DNA of 64,000 nucleotides from positions 992,001-1,056,000 of the forward strand of contig NZ_CP021731.1 of the NCBI RefSeq assembly GCF_003628555.1, written 5' to 3'. Shown here piece by piece: positions 36,872-46,120 of the stretch. The translations under genes and the position numbers were made by a program. The notes beneath the pieces were generated by a model. The model worked only from the letters and a program-made list of their open reading frames with translations, made no database searches and was not told where the DNA came from. Numbering within the stretch: the first letter of the stretch is position 1; every line of letters begins with the position of its first letter. The DNA comes from Azoarcus sp. DN11 (GTDB lineage Bacteria; Pseudomonadota; Gammaproteobacteria; Burkholderiales; Rhodocyclaceae).

Positions 36872-37333
36872 ATGAGCAAGGTATCCACCAAACCCTACCT
36901 GGTCCGGGCCATCTACGACTGGTGCCTGGATCAGGGCTTCACGCCCTACGTCGCGGTGGCGGTCGATGAGCGTACCGTCGTGCCGCCGGGCTATGCGCGC
37001 GACGGCCAGATCGTGCTCAATCTCGCGCCGGATGCGACCAACCATCTGGTGATGGGCAACGACCTGATCACCTTCCAGGCGCGCTTCGGCGGCGTGGCGC
37101 ATGCGCTGTCGCTGCCGGTGGCCAACGTGCTCGCAATTTATGCACGCGAGAACGGGCACGGCATGGCGTTCGAACCCGAGATTGCCGAGGCCGATGCGCA
37201 GCCCGACGCGGCCGAGCCGGCAGAGGGGGTTCCCGACGCCGGCGGCGCGGGAGATGCGGAAGGCGATGGCGGGGATACGCCTCCTGCCGCGGGGCGGGGC
37301 GCGTCTCGCAGCCACCTGAAAGTCATCAAGTAA
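36872..37333 (+). CDS. sspB: ClpXP adaptor SspB
   Basis: A 153-residue adaptor that binds ssrA-tagged peptides and delivers them to ClpXP. The N-terminal domain is conserved (KPYLVRAIYDWCLDQGFTPYVAVAVD, NLAPDATNHLVMGNDLITFQARFGGV). The tail is acidic and disordered and ends in the ClpX-binding type RSHLKVIK. It follows sspA by 23 bases. Confidence 0.93.
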   Translation: MSKVSTKPYLVRAIYDWCLDQGFTPYVAVAVDERTVVPPGYARDGQIVLNLAPDATNHLVMGNDLITFQARFGGVAHALSLPVANVLAIYARENGHGMAFEPEIAEADAQPDAAEPAEGVPDAGGAGDAEGDGGDTPPAAGRGASRSHLKVIK

Positions 37334-37355
37334 TCTGCGCCCGGTAGTCCTGGCG

Positions 37356-38552
37356 TCAAGGCAGCTGCGCGGCCGGTGAGCCTCCGGTCTGCGCCGCTGC
37401 GTTCGCGTGCCGGCGGTACAGGCGCGCGAGTCGCGCGGCCATCTCGTCGGCACTCCAGCGCCGCGCGTAGTCGCACGCGTCCTTCCCCATCCGGTCGAGA
37501 CCGGCGCGGTCGTCCAGTACGCCGCGAACCACGGCCGCGAACCCCGGGGTGTCGTCCGGGGCGATGCGTGCGCCGCATTGCGGGTCGAGGATGTCGTGCG
37601 TGCCCATGGCCGCGATCGCGACCACGGGGGTGCCCAGCGCCATCGCCTCCAGCAGCACGAGGCCCTGCGTTTCCGTGCGGGACGCGAACACGAAGAGGTC
37701 GGCGGCGCGGTAGCAGTCGTGGAGCTCGGTGCCGCGATCGAGGTATCCGAGGAAGCACACATGCCGTTCGAGGCGTCGTCGCTGCACTGCGGCACGCAGC
37801 GCGCCGATTGCGGGGCCTTCGCCGGTGATCAGCAGCAGCGCTAAAGGGTGGGACTCGCGCAGTTCGTCGACCATCCCGATCAGCAGGCCGATGTTCTTCT
37901 CGTGTGCGACGCGTCCGACGTACAGCAGCACCCGCCTGTCGGGCGCGATGCCGTGGCGCTGGCGGAAGGCGACGCCGTCTCCGCCGACGAACTGTTCCGC
38001 GGGCAGGCCGGTCGGCAGGATTTCGCGCGGCCGGGTGACGCCGTAGCCGGCGAGGACGCGTTCCATCGCGCTGGACGGCACGACGACGGCGTCCATGTCG
38101 TTGCACTGGCTGCGCGTGAAGTGGCGCGCGAGCAGGCGCAGCGCGGCGCGCGGCAGGAAGCGCACGTAGTGGAAGAGATATTCCTCGAAGAAGGTGTGAT
38201 AGGTCGAGATGCAGGGCAGCCCGAGTTCGCGCGCGAGGGCGCGCCCGGCGTAGTGGGCGACGAAGGGCGTGTGGATGTGTACGAGGTCGTAGTCGCGCGC
38301 GCGCAGGCGCTCGGTCAGCGCGCGGACCGCCCCCGCGCGCATGACGCGGTCCTCGGGATCGAAGGGCAGGTAGCGCGACGGCACGCGCACGATGTCGAGC
38401 GCCGCGGCGTCGGGCGGCGCGCCGGGATAGTCGGGTGCGATCAGCGTGCTGGCGACGCCCTGGGCCGCCAGCGCGCGGCGGAAGGTCTGGATCGACGTGC
38501 TCACGCCGTTGATGCGTGGGAAATACACGTCCGAGATCATCAGGATGTTCAT
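37356..38552 (-). CDS. GT4-family glycosyltransferase
   Basis: A 398-residue glycosyltransferase with GT-B fold. The N-terminus MNILMISDVYFPRINGVSTSIQTF and the donor-binding C-terminal domain (LLYVGRVAHEKNIGLLIGM, ITGEGPA, FVFASRTETQGLVLLEAMALGTPVVA with the EX7E motif) match the mannosyltransferase/diglucosyl-diacylglycerol synthase-like GT4 group. There is no signal peptide, so it acts on the cytoplasmic face, perhaps on a membrane glycolipid or exopolysaccharide. The acceptor cannot be read from sequence. It is monocistronic and converges with sspB. Confidence 0.8.
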   Translation of the reverse strand: MNILMISDVYFPRINGVSTSIQTFRRALAAQGVASTLIAPDYPGAPPDAAALDIVRVPSRYLPFDPEDRVMRAGAVRALTERLRARDYDLVHIHTPFVAHYAGRALARELGLPCISTYHTFFEEYLFHYVRFLPRAALRLLARHFTRSQCNDMDAVVVPSSAMERVLAGYGVTRPREILPTGLPAEQFVGGDGVAFRQRHGIAPDRRVLLYVGRVAHEKNIGLLIGMVDELRESHPLALLLITGEGPAIGALRAAVQRRRLERHVCFLGYLDRGTELHDCYRAADLFVFASRTETQGLVLLEAMALGTPVVAIAAMGTHDILDPQCGARIAPDDTPGFAAVVRGVLDDRAGLDRMGKDACDYARRWSADEMAARLARLYRRHANAAAQTGGSPAAQLP

Positions 38553-38642
38553 GGGCCGGGTCCGGGGTGAGCCAGGCCCCCAATCTAGGTCATCGGCGTG
38601 ACCGTTTCGTTGCAGCGAGTGGCCGGCGCGGGGCCGGCGGGA

Positions 38643-39905
38643 TCACCGCCCCGCGAGGAAGGGGAAGTGCTCGACCGGCGGGCGGCGGCCGGACATGAGA
38701 TCCGCGAGTGCGCTCGCCGAGCCGCAGGCCAGCGTCCACCCCAGCGTGCCGTGACCGGTGTTGTACCAGAGGCGCGAAATGCGGCTGCGCCCGATCAGCG
38801 GGATGTTGCCGGGCGTGGCCGGGCGCAGGCCGGTCCAGGGCTCGGCGCACGCGAGGTCAATCGCGCCGGGGAAGCGCGCCTGGACCCAGTCCAGGATGGC
38901 TTGGCAGCGCGTCGCGTTGATGCGGGTGTCGAAGCCGTTGAGCTCCGCGGTGCCGGCCACGCGCAGGCGGTCGCCGAGGCGCGAACAGACGATGCGGCGC
39001 GATTCGTCGGTGATGCTGACGCTGGGCGCGCGCGCGGGATCGGCCACGGGCGCAGTGATCGAGTAGCCCTTGACCGGGTAGATCGGCAGTTTTTCGCCCA
39101 GCGGCGCGACGAGGGCGCGGCCGTAGCTGCCGAGGCAGACGACGTAGGCGTCGGCGGTGAGGGCCCCGGCGCGGCCCTGTGCGTCGCGCACGTCGACCGC
39201 GTCGATGGTGCCGCGCGTGCACGACAGGCCGGTGATCGTCGTGTCGTAATGAAAGCGCACGCCGGCTTCTTCCGCGCGTCGCGCGAGTGCCTGGGTGAAG
39301 CGGCAGGCGTCGCCGGATTCGTCGCCGGGGGCATACAGTCCGCCGGCAATCTGCTGCCGTACCCCGGCGAGTGCCGGTTCGACGACGGTGCATTCGTCGG
39401 CATCGCAGGCGCGCGCGAGAATGCCGTAATCGGCGAGCTCACCGACGCGTCCGCGGGCGTGCGCGAACTCGGCCGGCGTGAAGAAGAGGTGCAGGATGCC
39501 CCGTTCGAGGTGGTCGTAGACGAGGCCGGCGTCGGCGCGCAGCGCCCGCAGCATCCGCCCGCTATGCACAGCGAGGCTGGCGATCGCCGCCGTGTTGCGC
39601 CGGGTGCGCCCGGGCAGGCATTCGCGCAGGAAGGCGAACGCCCAGCACCACTGGGCGCTGTCGGCGTGCGGGCGGAAGAGGAGCGGGGCGTCCTCGCGGC
39701 CGAGCCAGCGCAGCGCGGTGAGCGGTGCACCAGGGTTCGCCCACGGTTCGGGGTGGCTGATGGAGATCTGGCCGCCGTTGGCGCGGCTGGTCTCCAGCGC
39801 CGCCTGGGGCTCGCGATCGACGACACTGACTTCGAATCCCGCCTTGGCGAGGTACCAGGCGGTGGTGACGCCGGTGACGCCGGCGCCGAGAACCAGAACG
39901 TGCAT
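38643..39905 (-). CDS. dadA: DadA-like D-amino acid dehydrogenase
   Basis: A 420-residue FAD enzyme of the DAO family. The Rossmann motif [28 protein letters not shown] is at the N-terminus, SRANGGQIS follows as in DadA, and the C-terminal [15 protein letters not shown]...[15 protein letters not shown] is the family signature. It oxidises D-amino acids (typically D-alanine) to keto acids and passes electrons to the respiratory chain. No alanine racemase gene lies next to it. It diverges from fbp with 190 bases between. The exact substrate is an assumption from family. Confidence 0.82.
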   Translation of the reverse strand: MHVLVLGAGVTGVTTAWYLAKAGFEVSVVDREPQAALETSRANGGQISISHPEPWANPGAPLTALRWLGREDAPLLFRPHADSAQWCWAFAFLRECLPGRTRRNTAAIASLAVHSGRMLRALRADAGLVYDHLERGILHLFFTPAEFAHARGRVGELADYGILARACDADECTVVEPALAGVRQQIAGGLYAPGDESGDACRFTQALARRAEEAGVRFHYDTTITGLSCTRGTIDAVDVRDAQGRAGALTADAYVVCLGSYGRALVAPLGEKLPIYPVKGYSITAPVADPARAPSVSITDESRRIVCSRLGDRLRVAGTAELNGFDTRINATRCQAILDWVQARFPGAIDLACAEPWTGLRPATPGNIPLIGRSRISRLWYNTGHGTLGWTLACGSASALADLMSGRRPPVEHFPFLAGR

Positions 39906-40095
39906 AGGTGTGATGGACTTTTGCGGGCGCCGCCGCTGCGGGGCGGCCCGCCGAACGATGATCATAACCCCCTTCGCGCGGGCCGGGGCGCGGATCTTGA
40001 TGCGCTCGGCGGCGGTACGCGGGATAATCCGTCCTTTCCGCTTTTGCACCACCATCTGCAATCCGGCCCGGCCGGAGCCAAAAGGAGTCAAATTC

Positions 40096-41097
40096 ATGCG
40101 ACGCGTCACGCTAACCCAGTTCCTGATCGAGCAGCAGCGCGCGGGCCGGACCACGCCCGAGCTGCGCCTCTTGATCGAGGTCGTCGCCCGGGCGGTGAAG
40201 GCGATCAGCGTCAGTGTGTCGAAGGGCGCGCTGGCCGGGGTGCTGGGCGAGGCCGGTACCGACAATGTGCAGGGCGAGGCCCAGAAGAAGCTGGACGTGA
40301 TCGCGAACGAGATCCTGCTGCAGGCCAACGAGTGGGGTGGCCACCTGGCAGCGATGGCGTCCGAGGAGGTGGAGGAGGTGCACCAGATCCCCTTCGACTA
40401 TCCGAAGGGCGGCTACCTGCTGCTGTTCGATCCGCTCGACGGTTCGTCGAACATCGACGTGAACATTTCGGTCGGCACGATCTTCTCGGTGCTGCGCAAT
40501 CCAGAGGGAGACGGCGAGCCGACGGAGCAGAACTTCCTGCAGCCGGGCCGCGAGCAGGTCGCCGCGGGGTATGCGCTGTACGGGCCGTCGACGCTGCTGA
40601 TCCTGACCGTGGGCAACGGCGTGCATGGGTTCACGCTGGACCGCGAGATGGGCAGCTTCATCTACACGCATCCGTTCATGACGGTGCCGAGCGAGACGCA
40701 GGAGTTTGCGATCAACGCGTCGAATGTGCGCTTCTGGGAGCCGCCGGTGCAGCGTTACGTCGCCGAGCTGCAGGCCGGCAAGACCGGGCCGCGCGGCAAG
40801 GATTTCAACATGCGCTGGGTGGCGTCGATGGTCGCGGACGTGCATCGCATCCTGACCCGCGGCGGCGTCTTCATGTACCCGCTGGACGAGAAGTGCCGCG
40901 ACAAGGGCGGCAAGCTGCGCCTTATGTACGAGGCGAACCCGATGGCGATGCTCATCGAGCAGGCGGGCGGCGCGGCGACGACGGGGCGTGAGCGGATCCT
41001 CGACGTTCAGCCCCGCAAGCTGCACCAGCGCGTGCCGGTGATTCTCGGCTCGGCGGCGGAAGTGGAGCGGGTGACGAAGTATCACCTCGAAGGTTGA
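40096..41097 (+). CDS. fbp: Fructose-1,6-bisphosphatase, class I
   Basis: A 333-residue gluconeogenic phosphatase, removing the C1 phosphate of fructose 1,6-bisphosphate. The metal and substrate motif [20 protein letters not shown] is intact, as are the N-terminal [11 protein letters not shown] and the C-terminal [26 protein letters not shown]. The ATG lies after AAAGGAG. It is followed by an 8-bp perfect hairpin and the large foldback region. Confidence 0.95.
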   Translation: MRRVTLTQFLIEQQRAGRTTPELRLLIEVVARAVKAISVSVSKGALAGVLGEAGTDNVQGEAQKKLDVIANEILLQANEWGGHLAAMASEEVEEVHQIPFDYPKGGYLLLFDPLDGSSNIDVNISVGTIFSVLRNPEGDGEPTEQNFLQPGREQVAAGYALYGPSTLLILTVGNGVHGFTLDREMGSFIYTHPFMTVPSETQEFAINASNVRFWEPPVQRYVAELQAGKTGPRGKDFNMRWVASMVADVHRILTRGGVFMYPLDEKCRDKGGKLRLMYEANPMAMLIEQAGGAATTGRERILDVQPRKLHQRVPVILGSAAEVERVTKYHLEG

Positions 41098-41101
41098 GGT
41101 A

Positions 41102-41121
41102 GGCGCCCCGGTCGGGGCGCC
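41102..41121. terminator. Hairpin after fbp
   Basis: GGCGCCCC (41102-41109) and GGGGCGCC (41114-41121) form a perfect 8-bp stem with a GGTC loop, starting 4 bases after the fbp stop. No T run, so terminator activity is uncertain. Confidence 0.5.
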
Positions 41122-41320
41122 CGCCCGAGCGCGGTCCGGGTTCTGGCCCGGGCAGGCGCTCGTGGCCTTCGGCTTCCCGGCGCTGCGTGCATTGCGGGAG
41201 AGGCGACGCAAACTCGCCGGCTGCGCCGGCTCAGACATGCGTCGCCTTTTTTCTCCCGCAATGCACGCAACTCCGGCACTCGCGGACAGCCCGGGCCAGA
41301 ACCCGGACCGCGCTCGGGCG
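41122..41320. repeat. Long foldback element, unit 1
   Basis: A 199-base inverted-repeat element in the gap between fbp and the putR-like gene. The outer stem is 31 perfect base pairs (41122-41152 with 41290-41320, beginning CGCCCGAGCGCGGTCCGGG). An inner 17-bp stem pairs TGCGTGCATTGCGGGAG (41184-41200) with 41253-41269. The core 10-bp stem AGGCGACGCA (41201-41210) pairs with 41238-41247. No plausible coding frame. A related unit lies 138 bases further on in opposite orientation. Confidence 0.85.
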
Positions 41321-41457
41321 GAAAATCGTCCGTCCCCCCGTCCCTTTGCGGCAGTTCAACATCTCCGGGCTTCGATAGCTCAGCCCGAACGGGGCACTCA
41401 CGTCCTCCGACCGATCACCTCACCCTTCGACGCGGCGACATCCCATTCACATGCCAG

Positions 41458-41640
41458 GCGGTCCGGCGTCCTCTGACGGGCTGTCCGTGAGCGCCGGGTC
41501 GGGATGGTCTGCGGGGGGAACAAGGCGACGCATGTTTGAGGGCGCGCCGCGCCCGAGTTTGCGTCGCCGCCCCCGCGGGCCATTCCGGCCCGGGAAGCCG
41601 AAGGCCGCGAGCGCCTGCCCGGCAGAGGGCGCCGGACCGC
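41458..41640. repeat. Long foldback element, unit 2 (inverted relative to unit 1)
   Basis: A 183-base foldback whose reverse complement follows the same plan as unit 1: GCGGTCCGG at the edge, GGCAGGCGCTCG then GGCCTTCGGCTTCCCGG, GGCGACGCAAACTCG at the core and CATGCGTCGCCTT on the far side. The edges pair imperfectly (41458-41480 with 41618-41640). The two units thus form a larger inverted arrangement. The 137 bases between them show no gene. Confidence 0.75.
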
Positions 41641-41696
41641 GGGGTGGTTCACGCAGGCACGAACCAAACTCTCAATCGGCGCCCCGCAAAGAATCC

Positions 41697-42176
41697 TTAC
41701 CCCGACCGTCGCCCCTCGCCGGTCCGGATCTCGATCGTCTTCTCGTCCTTCACCACTTCCATCACCACGTAGGTGTGCGTCTGCTTGACGCACGGCAGCT
41801 CGGAGATCTTCTCGCCGAGCACGCCGCGGTAGGTCTGGATGTCGCGCGTGCGCACCGTCAGCAGGTAGTCGAAGTCGCCCGCGATCATCTGGCAGGTCTG
41901 GATCTCGGGGATGCGCTGGACTGCCTCGTTGAAGAGCTTCAGCTCGTGCGCGGTCGTGCCGCTCAGGAGCACCTGCACGATCACGACGTGCGAGCGGTCC
42001 ATCGCGACGGGATCGAGGTCCGCGTGGTAGCCGCGGATGACGCCGCTTTCCTCCAGCTTGCGCACACGCTCGGCGCACGGCGTCTTGCTCAGGCCGACGC
42101 GGCGTGCGAGTTCGACGTATGACAAACGGGCATCCTTCTGGAGTTCGGCGAGAATCTTGAGATCTATGCGGTCCAT
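41697..42176 (-). CDS. putR: Lrp/AsnC-family regulator, probable PutR
   Basis: A 159-residue transcription factor with an N-terminal winged helix-turn-helix (MDRIDLKILAELQKDARLSYVELARRVGLSKTPCAERVRKLE) and a C-terminal RAM effector domain (HVVIVQVLLSG...IPEIQTCQMIAGDFDYLLTVRTRDIQTYR). It is divergent from putA, and similar Lrp-type PutR proteins activate putA in response to proline in alphaproteobacteria. The target is inferred from position. Confidence 0.82.
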   Translation of the reverse strand: MDRIDLKILAELQKDARLSYVELARRVGLSKTPCAERVRKLEESGVIRGYHADLDPVAMDRSHVVIVQVLLSGTTAHELKLFNEAVQRIPEIQTCQMIAGDFDYLLTVRTRDIQTYRGVLGEKISELPCVKQTHTYVVMEVVKDEKTIEIRTGEGRRSG

Positions 42177-42362
42177 TCCGTTCGGGTGAAGATGAATCGT
42201 CTAAAAATGATGCAGTTCGTAGGAATTATGGCTTATTGGGGGCGAATTTCGGAGCCATAAACTAGGATGTCGGGTGAAGAATCGGGTTTTCGACGGGCGA
42301 GGTCGCCTGTCCGGGCCGGCGGCGGGAGATCCGCCGGCAATCCTTTGCGGAGTCTTGCGTCC

Positions 42363-45300
42363 ATGAGCACCCAGAATAATCCCACCGTTCTTGCCGCACT
42401 GCCTGTCGAACCGCGCCCGGCGCTGCGTCAGCGCATCTTCGAAGCCTACCGCAGCCCCGAACCGGAATGCGTCCCGCCGCTCGTCGAGGCTGCGCGCGTG
42501 GACGCGACGTTGCAGCGGCGCATCCACGACCTCGCGCGCCAGCTCGTCGTCGGCCTGCGCTCCAAGCGCGCCCGGTCGAGCGGCGTCGATGCGCTGATGA
42601 AGGAGTTTTCGCTGTCGAGCCAGGAGGGCGTCGCGCTGATGTGCCTCGCCGAGGCGCTGCTGCGCGTGCCGGACAAGGCGACCGCCGATCGCCTGATCCG
42701 TGACAAGCTCGCGCGCGGCGACTGGCGCGCCCACCTCGGCCAGAGCCCGTCGCTGTTCGTGAATGCGGCAACCTGGGGGCTGCTGATCACCGGGCGGCTG
42801 GTCGCGACGCGCAGCGAGGAAGGACTGGCGAGCGCGCTGTCGAAGCTGCTGACGCGCGGCGGCGAGCCGCTGATCCGCAAGGGCATGGATCTGGCGATGC
42901 GCCTGTTGGGCGAGCAGTTCGTGACCGGGCGGACCATCGACGAGGCGCTCGAGCGCGGCGCCGAGCGCGAGACGCGCGGCTACCGCTACTCCTTCGACAT
43001 GCTGGGCGAGGCCGCGATGACCGCGGCGGACGCCGAGCGCTACTACGAGGACTACGAGCACGCGATCCATGCGATCGGCAACGGCTCGGCCAAGCGCGGC
43101 GTGGTCGACGGCAACGGCATCTCGGTGAAGCTCTCGGCGCTGCATCCGCGCTACCACTGGGCGCAGCGCGAGCGCGTGATGGGTGAGTTGCTGCCCCGGC
43201 TCAAGCAGCTGTGCGAGCTCGCGCGCGGCTACGACATCGGTCTCAACATCGACGCCGAGGAGGCCGACCGGCTGGATATCTCGCTGGATCTCCTCGAGGC
43301 GCTGGTCGCGGACCCGGATCTCGCGGGCTGGGACGGCATCGGCTTCGTCGTGCAGGCCTACCAGAAGCGCGCGCCTTTCGTGATCGACTGGATCGCCGAT
43401 CTCGCCCGCCGCGAGGAGCGCCGCCTGATGGTGCGCCTGGTGAAGGGCGCGTACTGGGACGCCGAGATCAAGCGCGCGCAGATCGACGGGCTGGAGGGCT
43501 ATCCGGTCTATACGCGCAAGGTGTACACGGACGTGTCCTATCTCGCGTGCGCGAAGAAGCTCCTGGCTGCGCGCGACGTGATCTACCCGCAGTTCGCGAC
43601 GCACAACGCGCACTCGATGGCCTCGATCATGCACATGGCCGAGGGCGATTATCGCAAGGGTGACTACGAGTTCCAGTGCCTGCACGGCATGGGCGAGCCG
43701 CTGTACGACCAGATCGTCGCCGACCCGGCGCTGAGCCGCCTGGTGCGCATCTACGCGCCGGTGGGCAGCCACGAGACGCTGCTTGCGTACCTCGTGCGCC
43801 GCCTGCTGGAGAACGGCGCGAACACCAGCTTCGTGAACCTGATCGTGGATGAGAACGTGCCGGTCGAGGAGCTCGTGCGCGATCCGGTGGCGCTGGCCGA
43901 GCCGCTCGCCGGCTCGCCGCATCCGCGCATCCCGCTGCCGAAGGACCTGTACGGTCAGGGGCGGCGCAATTCGCGGGGCTTCGACCTGTCGAGCGAGCCG
44001 GTACGCGCGGCCATCGCCGGAGCGCTGGCGGCAAGCCGCAAGGCGCGCCATGCGGCCGGGCCGCTCGTGGCCGGTGTCGTCGTCGCGGGCTCGCCGCAGC
44101 CGGTGCGCAATCCGGCCGATCTCGAGGACATCGTCGGCGAGGTGGTCGAAGCCGATCTGGCGGAGGTCGAGGCCGCGCTGCGTGCCGCCGAGGCGGGGGC
44201 GCACGACTGGGCAGTGCGTTCACCCGTGCAGCGCGCCGAGTGCCTGGAGCGCACGGCGGATCTCCTCGAACGCGATGCGCTGGCGCTGATCGCACTGGCG
44301 GTGCGCGAGGCGGGCAAGTCGTGGTCGAACGCGATCGCCGAGTTGCGTGAAGCCGTGGATTTCTGCCACTACTATGCGCAGCAGGCGCGCGAACTGGACA
44401 ACGGACTGCACCAGCCGCTGGGGCCGGTGCTGTGCATCAGCCCGTGGAACTTCCCGCTCGCGATCTTCACCGGGCAGGTGGCTGCGGCGCTCGTCGCGGG
44501 CAACCCGGTGCTGGCGAAGCCGGCCGAGCAGACGCCGCTGATCGCCGCGTGGGCGGTGCGCCTGTTCTGCGAGGCGGGCGTGCCGGAGGCTGCGGTGCAG
44601 CTGCTGCCGGGCCGCGGCGAGATCGTCGGGGCGGCGCTGGTGCGCGACGCACGCGTGCGCGGCGTGATGTTCACGGGCTCGACCGAGGTCGCGATGATCA
44701 TCAACCGCACGCTCGCGGAGCGCGGCGGCGACGTGCCGCTGATCGCCGAGACCGGCGGCCAGAACGCAATGATCGTCGATTCGACGGCGCTGCCCGAACA
44801 GGTCGTCGGCGACGTGCTCGCGTCGAGCTTCGACTCGGCCGGCCAGCGCTGCTCCGCGCTGCGCGTGCTGTGCCTGCAGGAGGACATCGCCGATCGCGTG
44901 ATCGAGATGATCGAAGGCGCGACGCGCGAGCTGAAGGTCGGCAACACCGCGGACGTGCGGGTGGACATCGGCCCGGTGATCGATGCCGAGGCGCAGGCGG
45001 GGCTGGCGCGCCACATCGAGGCGATGCGCAGCGGCGGCGCGAAGCTGACCCAGCTGCCGGTGCCGGAGGCCTGCGCGAAGGGCACCTTCATTCCGCCGAC
45101 GATGATCGAGATCGATTCGCTCGCGCAGCTGCAGCGCGAAGTGTTCGGCCCGGTGCTGCATGTGCTGCGGTTTGCCGCGCGCGATCTGCCGCGGGTGGTC
45201 GACGAGATCAACGCGAGCGGTTACGGCCTCACGCTGGGCATCCACTCGCGCATCGACGAGACGATCAACGACATCGTCGCGCGCGCCCATGTCGGCAACA

Positions 45301-46022
45301 TCTACGTGAACCGCAACATGATCGGCGCGGTCGTCGGCGTGCAGCCTTTCGGCGGCGAGGGGCGTTCCGGCACCGGGCCGAAGGCGGGCGGCCCCTTGTA
45401 CCTGCACCGCCTGCTGCGCCGCAGCCCGGGGGCGGAGTTTACGGCATCGGTTGCAGTGCCCAACCTCTTCGAACGCTTCGCCGGCTGGGTCGATGAAGCG
45501 GGGCGCGCGCTGGTCGAGGGCGACGACACGATGGCGCTGCGCGTGCGCGCCGAAGCCTATCGCAGCCATCACCTCGTCGACCTGCGCCTCGCGCTGCCCG
45601 GGCCGACCGGCGAGGACAACAGCCTGAGCTTCAAGCCGCGCGGCGTCGTCGCGGCGGTCGCGGGCTCGATGGCGGGGTACTTCCATCAGCTGATGGCGGC
45701 GCTGGCGACGGGCAACCGCGTGGTGCTCGGCGACGCTGCGCTCGCCCGCAAGCTCGTCGCGGCGCTTCCCGCGGACGTGGCGCAGCGCGTGAGCACCGAT
45801 GCGAAGTGGTTCGACGGCGACTTCGGTGCCTTGCTCTTCGACGGCAGCGACGCGCAGGCCGACGCGTGGCGCGTGCGCCTCGCGCGCCGCGACGGCCCCA
45901 TCCTGCCGCTGGTGCGCCCGCAGCCCGAGTACGACCTCGGCCGCCTCGTGGCCGAGCGCACCGTGAGCATCAACACCGCGGCCGCGGGCGGCAATGCCAG
46001 CCTGATGGCGATGGGTAACTGA
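42363..46022 (+). CDS. putA: Bifunctional proline dehydrogenase/P5C dehydrogenase
   Basis: A 1219-residue enzyme oxidising proline to glutamate. The PRODH barrel occupies about 130-470 (INIDAEEADRLDISLDLLEAL, RLMVRLVKGAYWDAEIKRAQ, FATHNAHS). The aldehyde dehydrogenase domain lies at about 550-1010 (ISPWNFPLAIFTGQVAAALVAGNPVLAKPAEQTPL, catalytic Cys in SAGQRCSALRVL). A C-terminal domain of about 200 residues makes it the long PutA type. There is no N-terminal ribbon-helix-helix DNA-binding domain, so it is not autoregulatory; the divergent Lrp gene fits as its regulator. Electrons go to FAD/quinone at the membrane and to NAD. Confidence 0.94.
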   Translation: MSTQNNPTVLAALPVEPRPALRQRIFEAYRSPEPECVPPLVEAARVDATLQRRIHDLARQLVVGLRSKRARSSGVDALMKEFSLSSQEGVALMCLAEALLRVPDKATADRLIRDKLARGDWRAHLGQSPSLFVNAATWGLLITGRLVATRSEEGLASALSKLLTRGGEPLIRKGMDLAMRLLGEQFVTGRTIDEALERGAERETRGYRYSFDMLGEAAMTAADAERYYEDYEHAIHAIGNGSAKRGVVDGNGISVKLSALHPRYHWAQRERVMGELLPRLKQLCELARGYDIGLNIDAEEADRLDISLDLLEALVADPDLAGWDGIGFVVQAYQKRAPFVIDWIADLARREERRLMVRLVKGAYWDAEIKRAQIDGLEGYPVYTRKVYTDVSYLACAKKLLAARDVIYPQFATHNAHSMASIMHMAEGDYRKGDYEFQCLHGMGEPLYDQIVADPALSRLVRIYAPVGSHETLLAYLVRRLLENGANTSFVNLIVDENVPVEELVRDPVALAEPLAGSPHPRIPLPKDLYGQGRRNSRGFDLSSEPVRAAIAGALAASRKARHAAGPLVAGVVVAGSPQPVRNPADLEDIVGEVVEADLAEVEAALRAAEAGAHDWAVRSPVQRAECLERTADLLERDALALIALAVREAGKSWSNAIAELREAVDFCHYYAQQARELDNGLHQPLGPVLCISPWNFPLAIFTGQVAAALVAGNPVLAKPAEQTPLIAAWAVRLFCEAGVPEAAVQLLPGRGEIVGAALVRDARVRGVMFTGSTEVAMIINRTLAERGGDVPLIAETGGQNAMIVDSTALPEQVVGDVLASSFDSAGQRCSALRVLCLQEDIADRVIEMIEGATRELKVGNTADVRVDIGPVIDAEAQAGLARHIEAMRSGGAKLTQLPVPEACAKGTFIPPTMIEIDSLAQLQREVFGPVLHVLRFAARDLPRVVDEINASGYGLTLGIHSRIDETINDIVARAHVGNIYVNRNMIGAVVGVQPFGGEGRSGTGPKAGGPLYLHRLLRRSPGAEFTASVAVPNLFERFAGWVDEAGRALVEGDDTMALRVRAEAYRSHHLVDLRLALPGPTGEDNSLSFKPRGVVAAVAGSMAGYFHQLMAALATGNRVVLGDAALARKLVAALPADVAQRVSTDAKWFDGDFGALLFDGSDAQADAWRVRLARRDGPILPLVRPQPEYDLGRLVAERTVSINTAAAGGNASLMAMGN

Positions 46023-46120
46023 GGCAACCGAGGGCAACCGGGGGCAAGGGACGGGAACGGCGCGCAACACCGGCGCCGGCGGCCCCCCGGCGGGCGGTCG
46101 CGGGCCGGTACAATCCGGCC

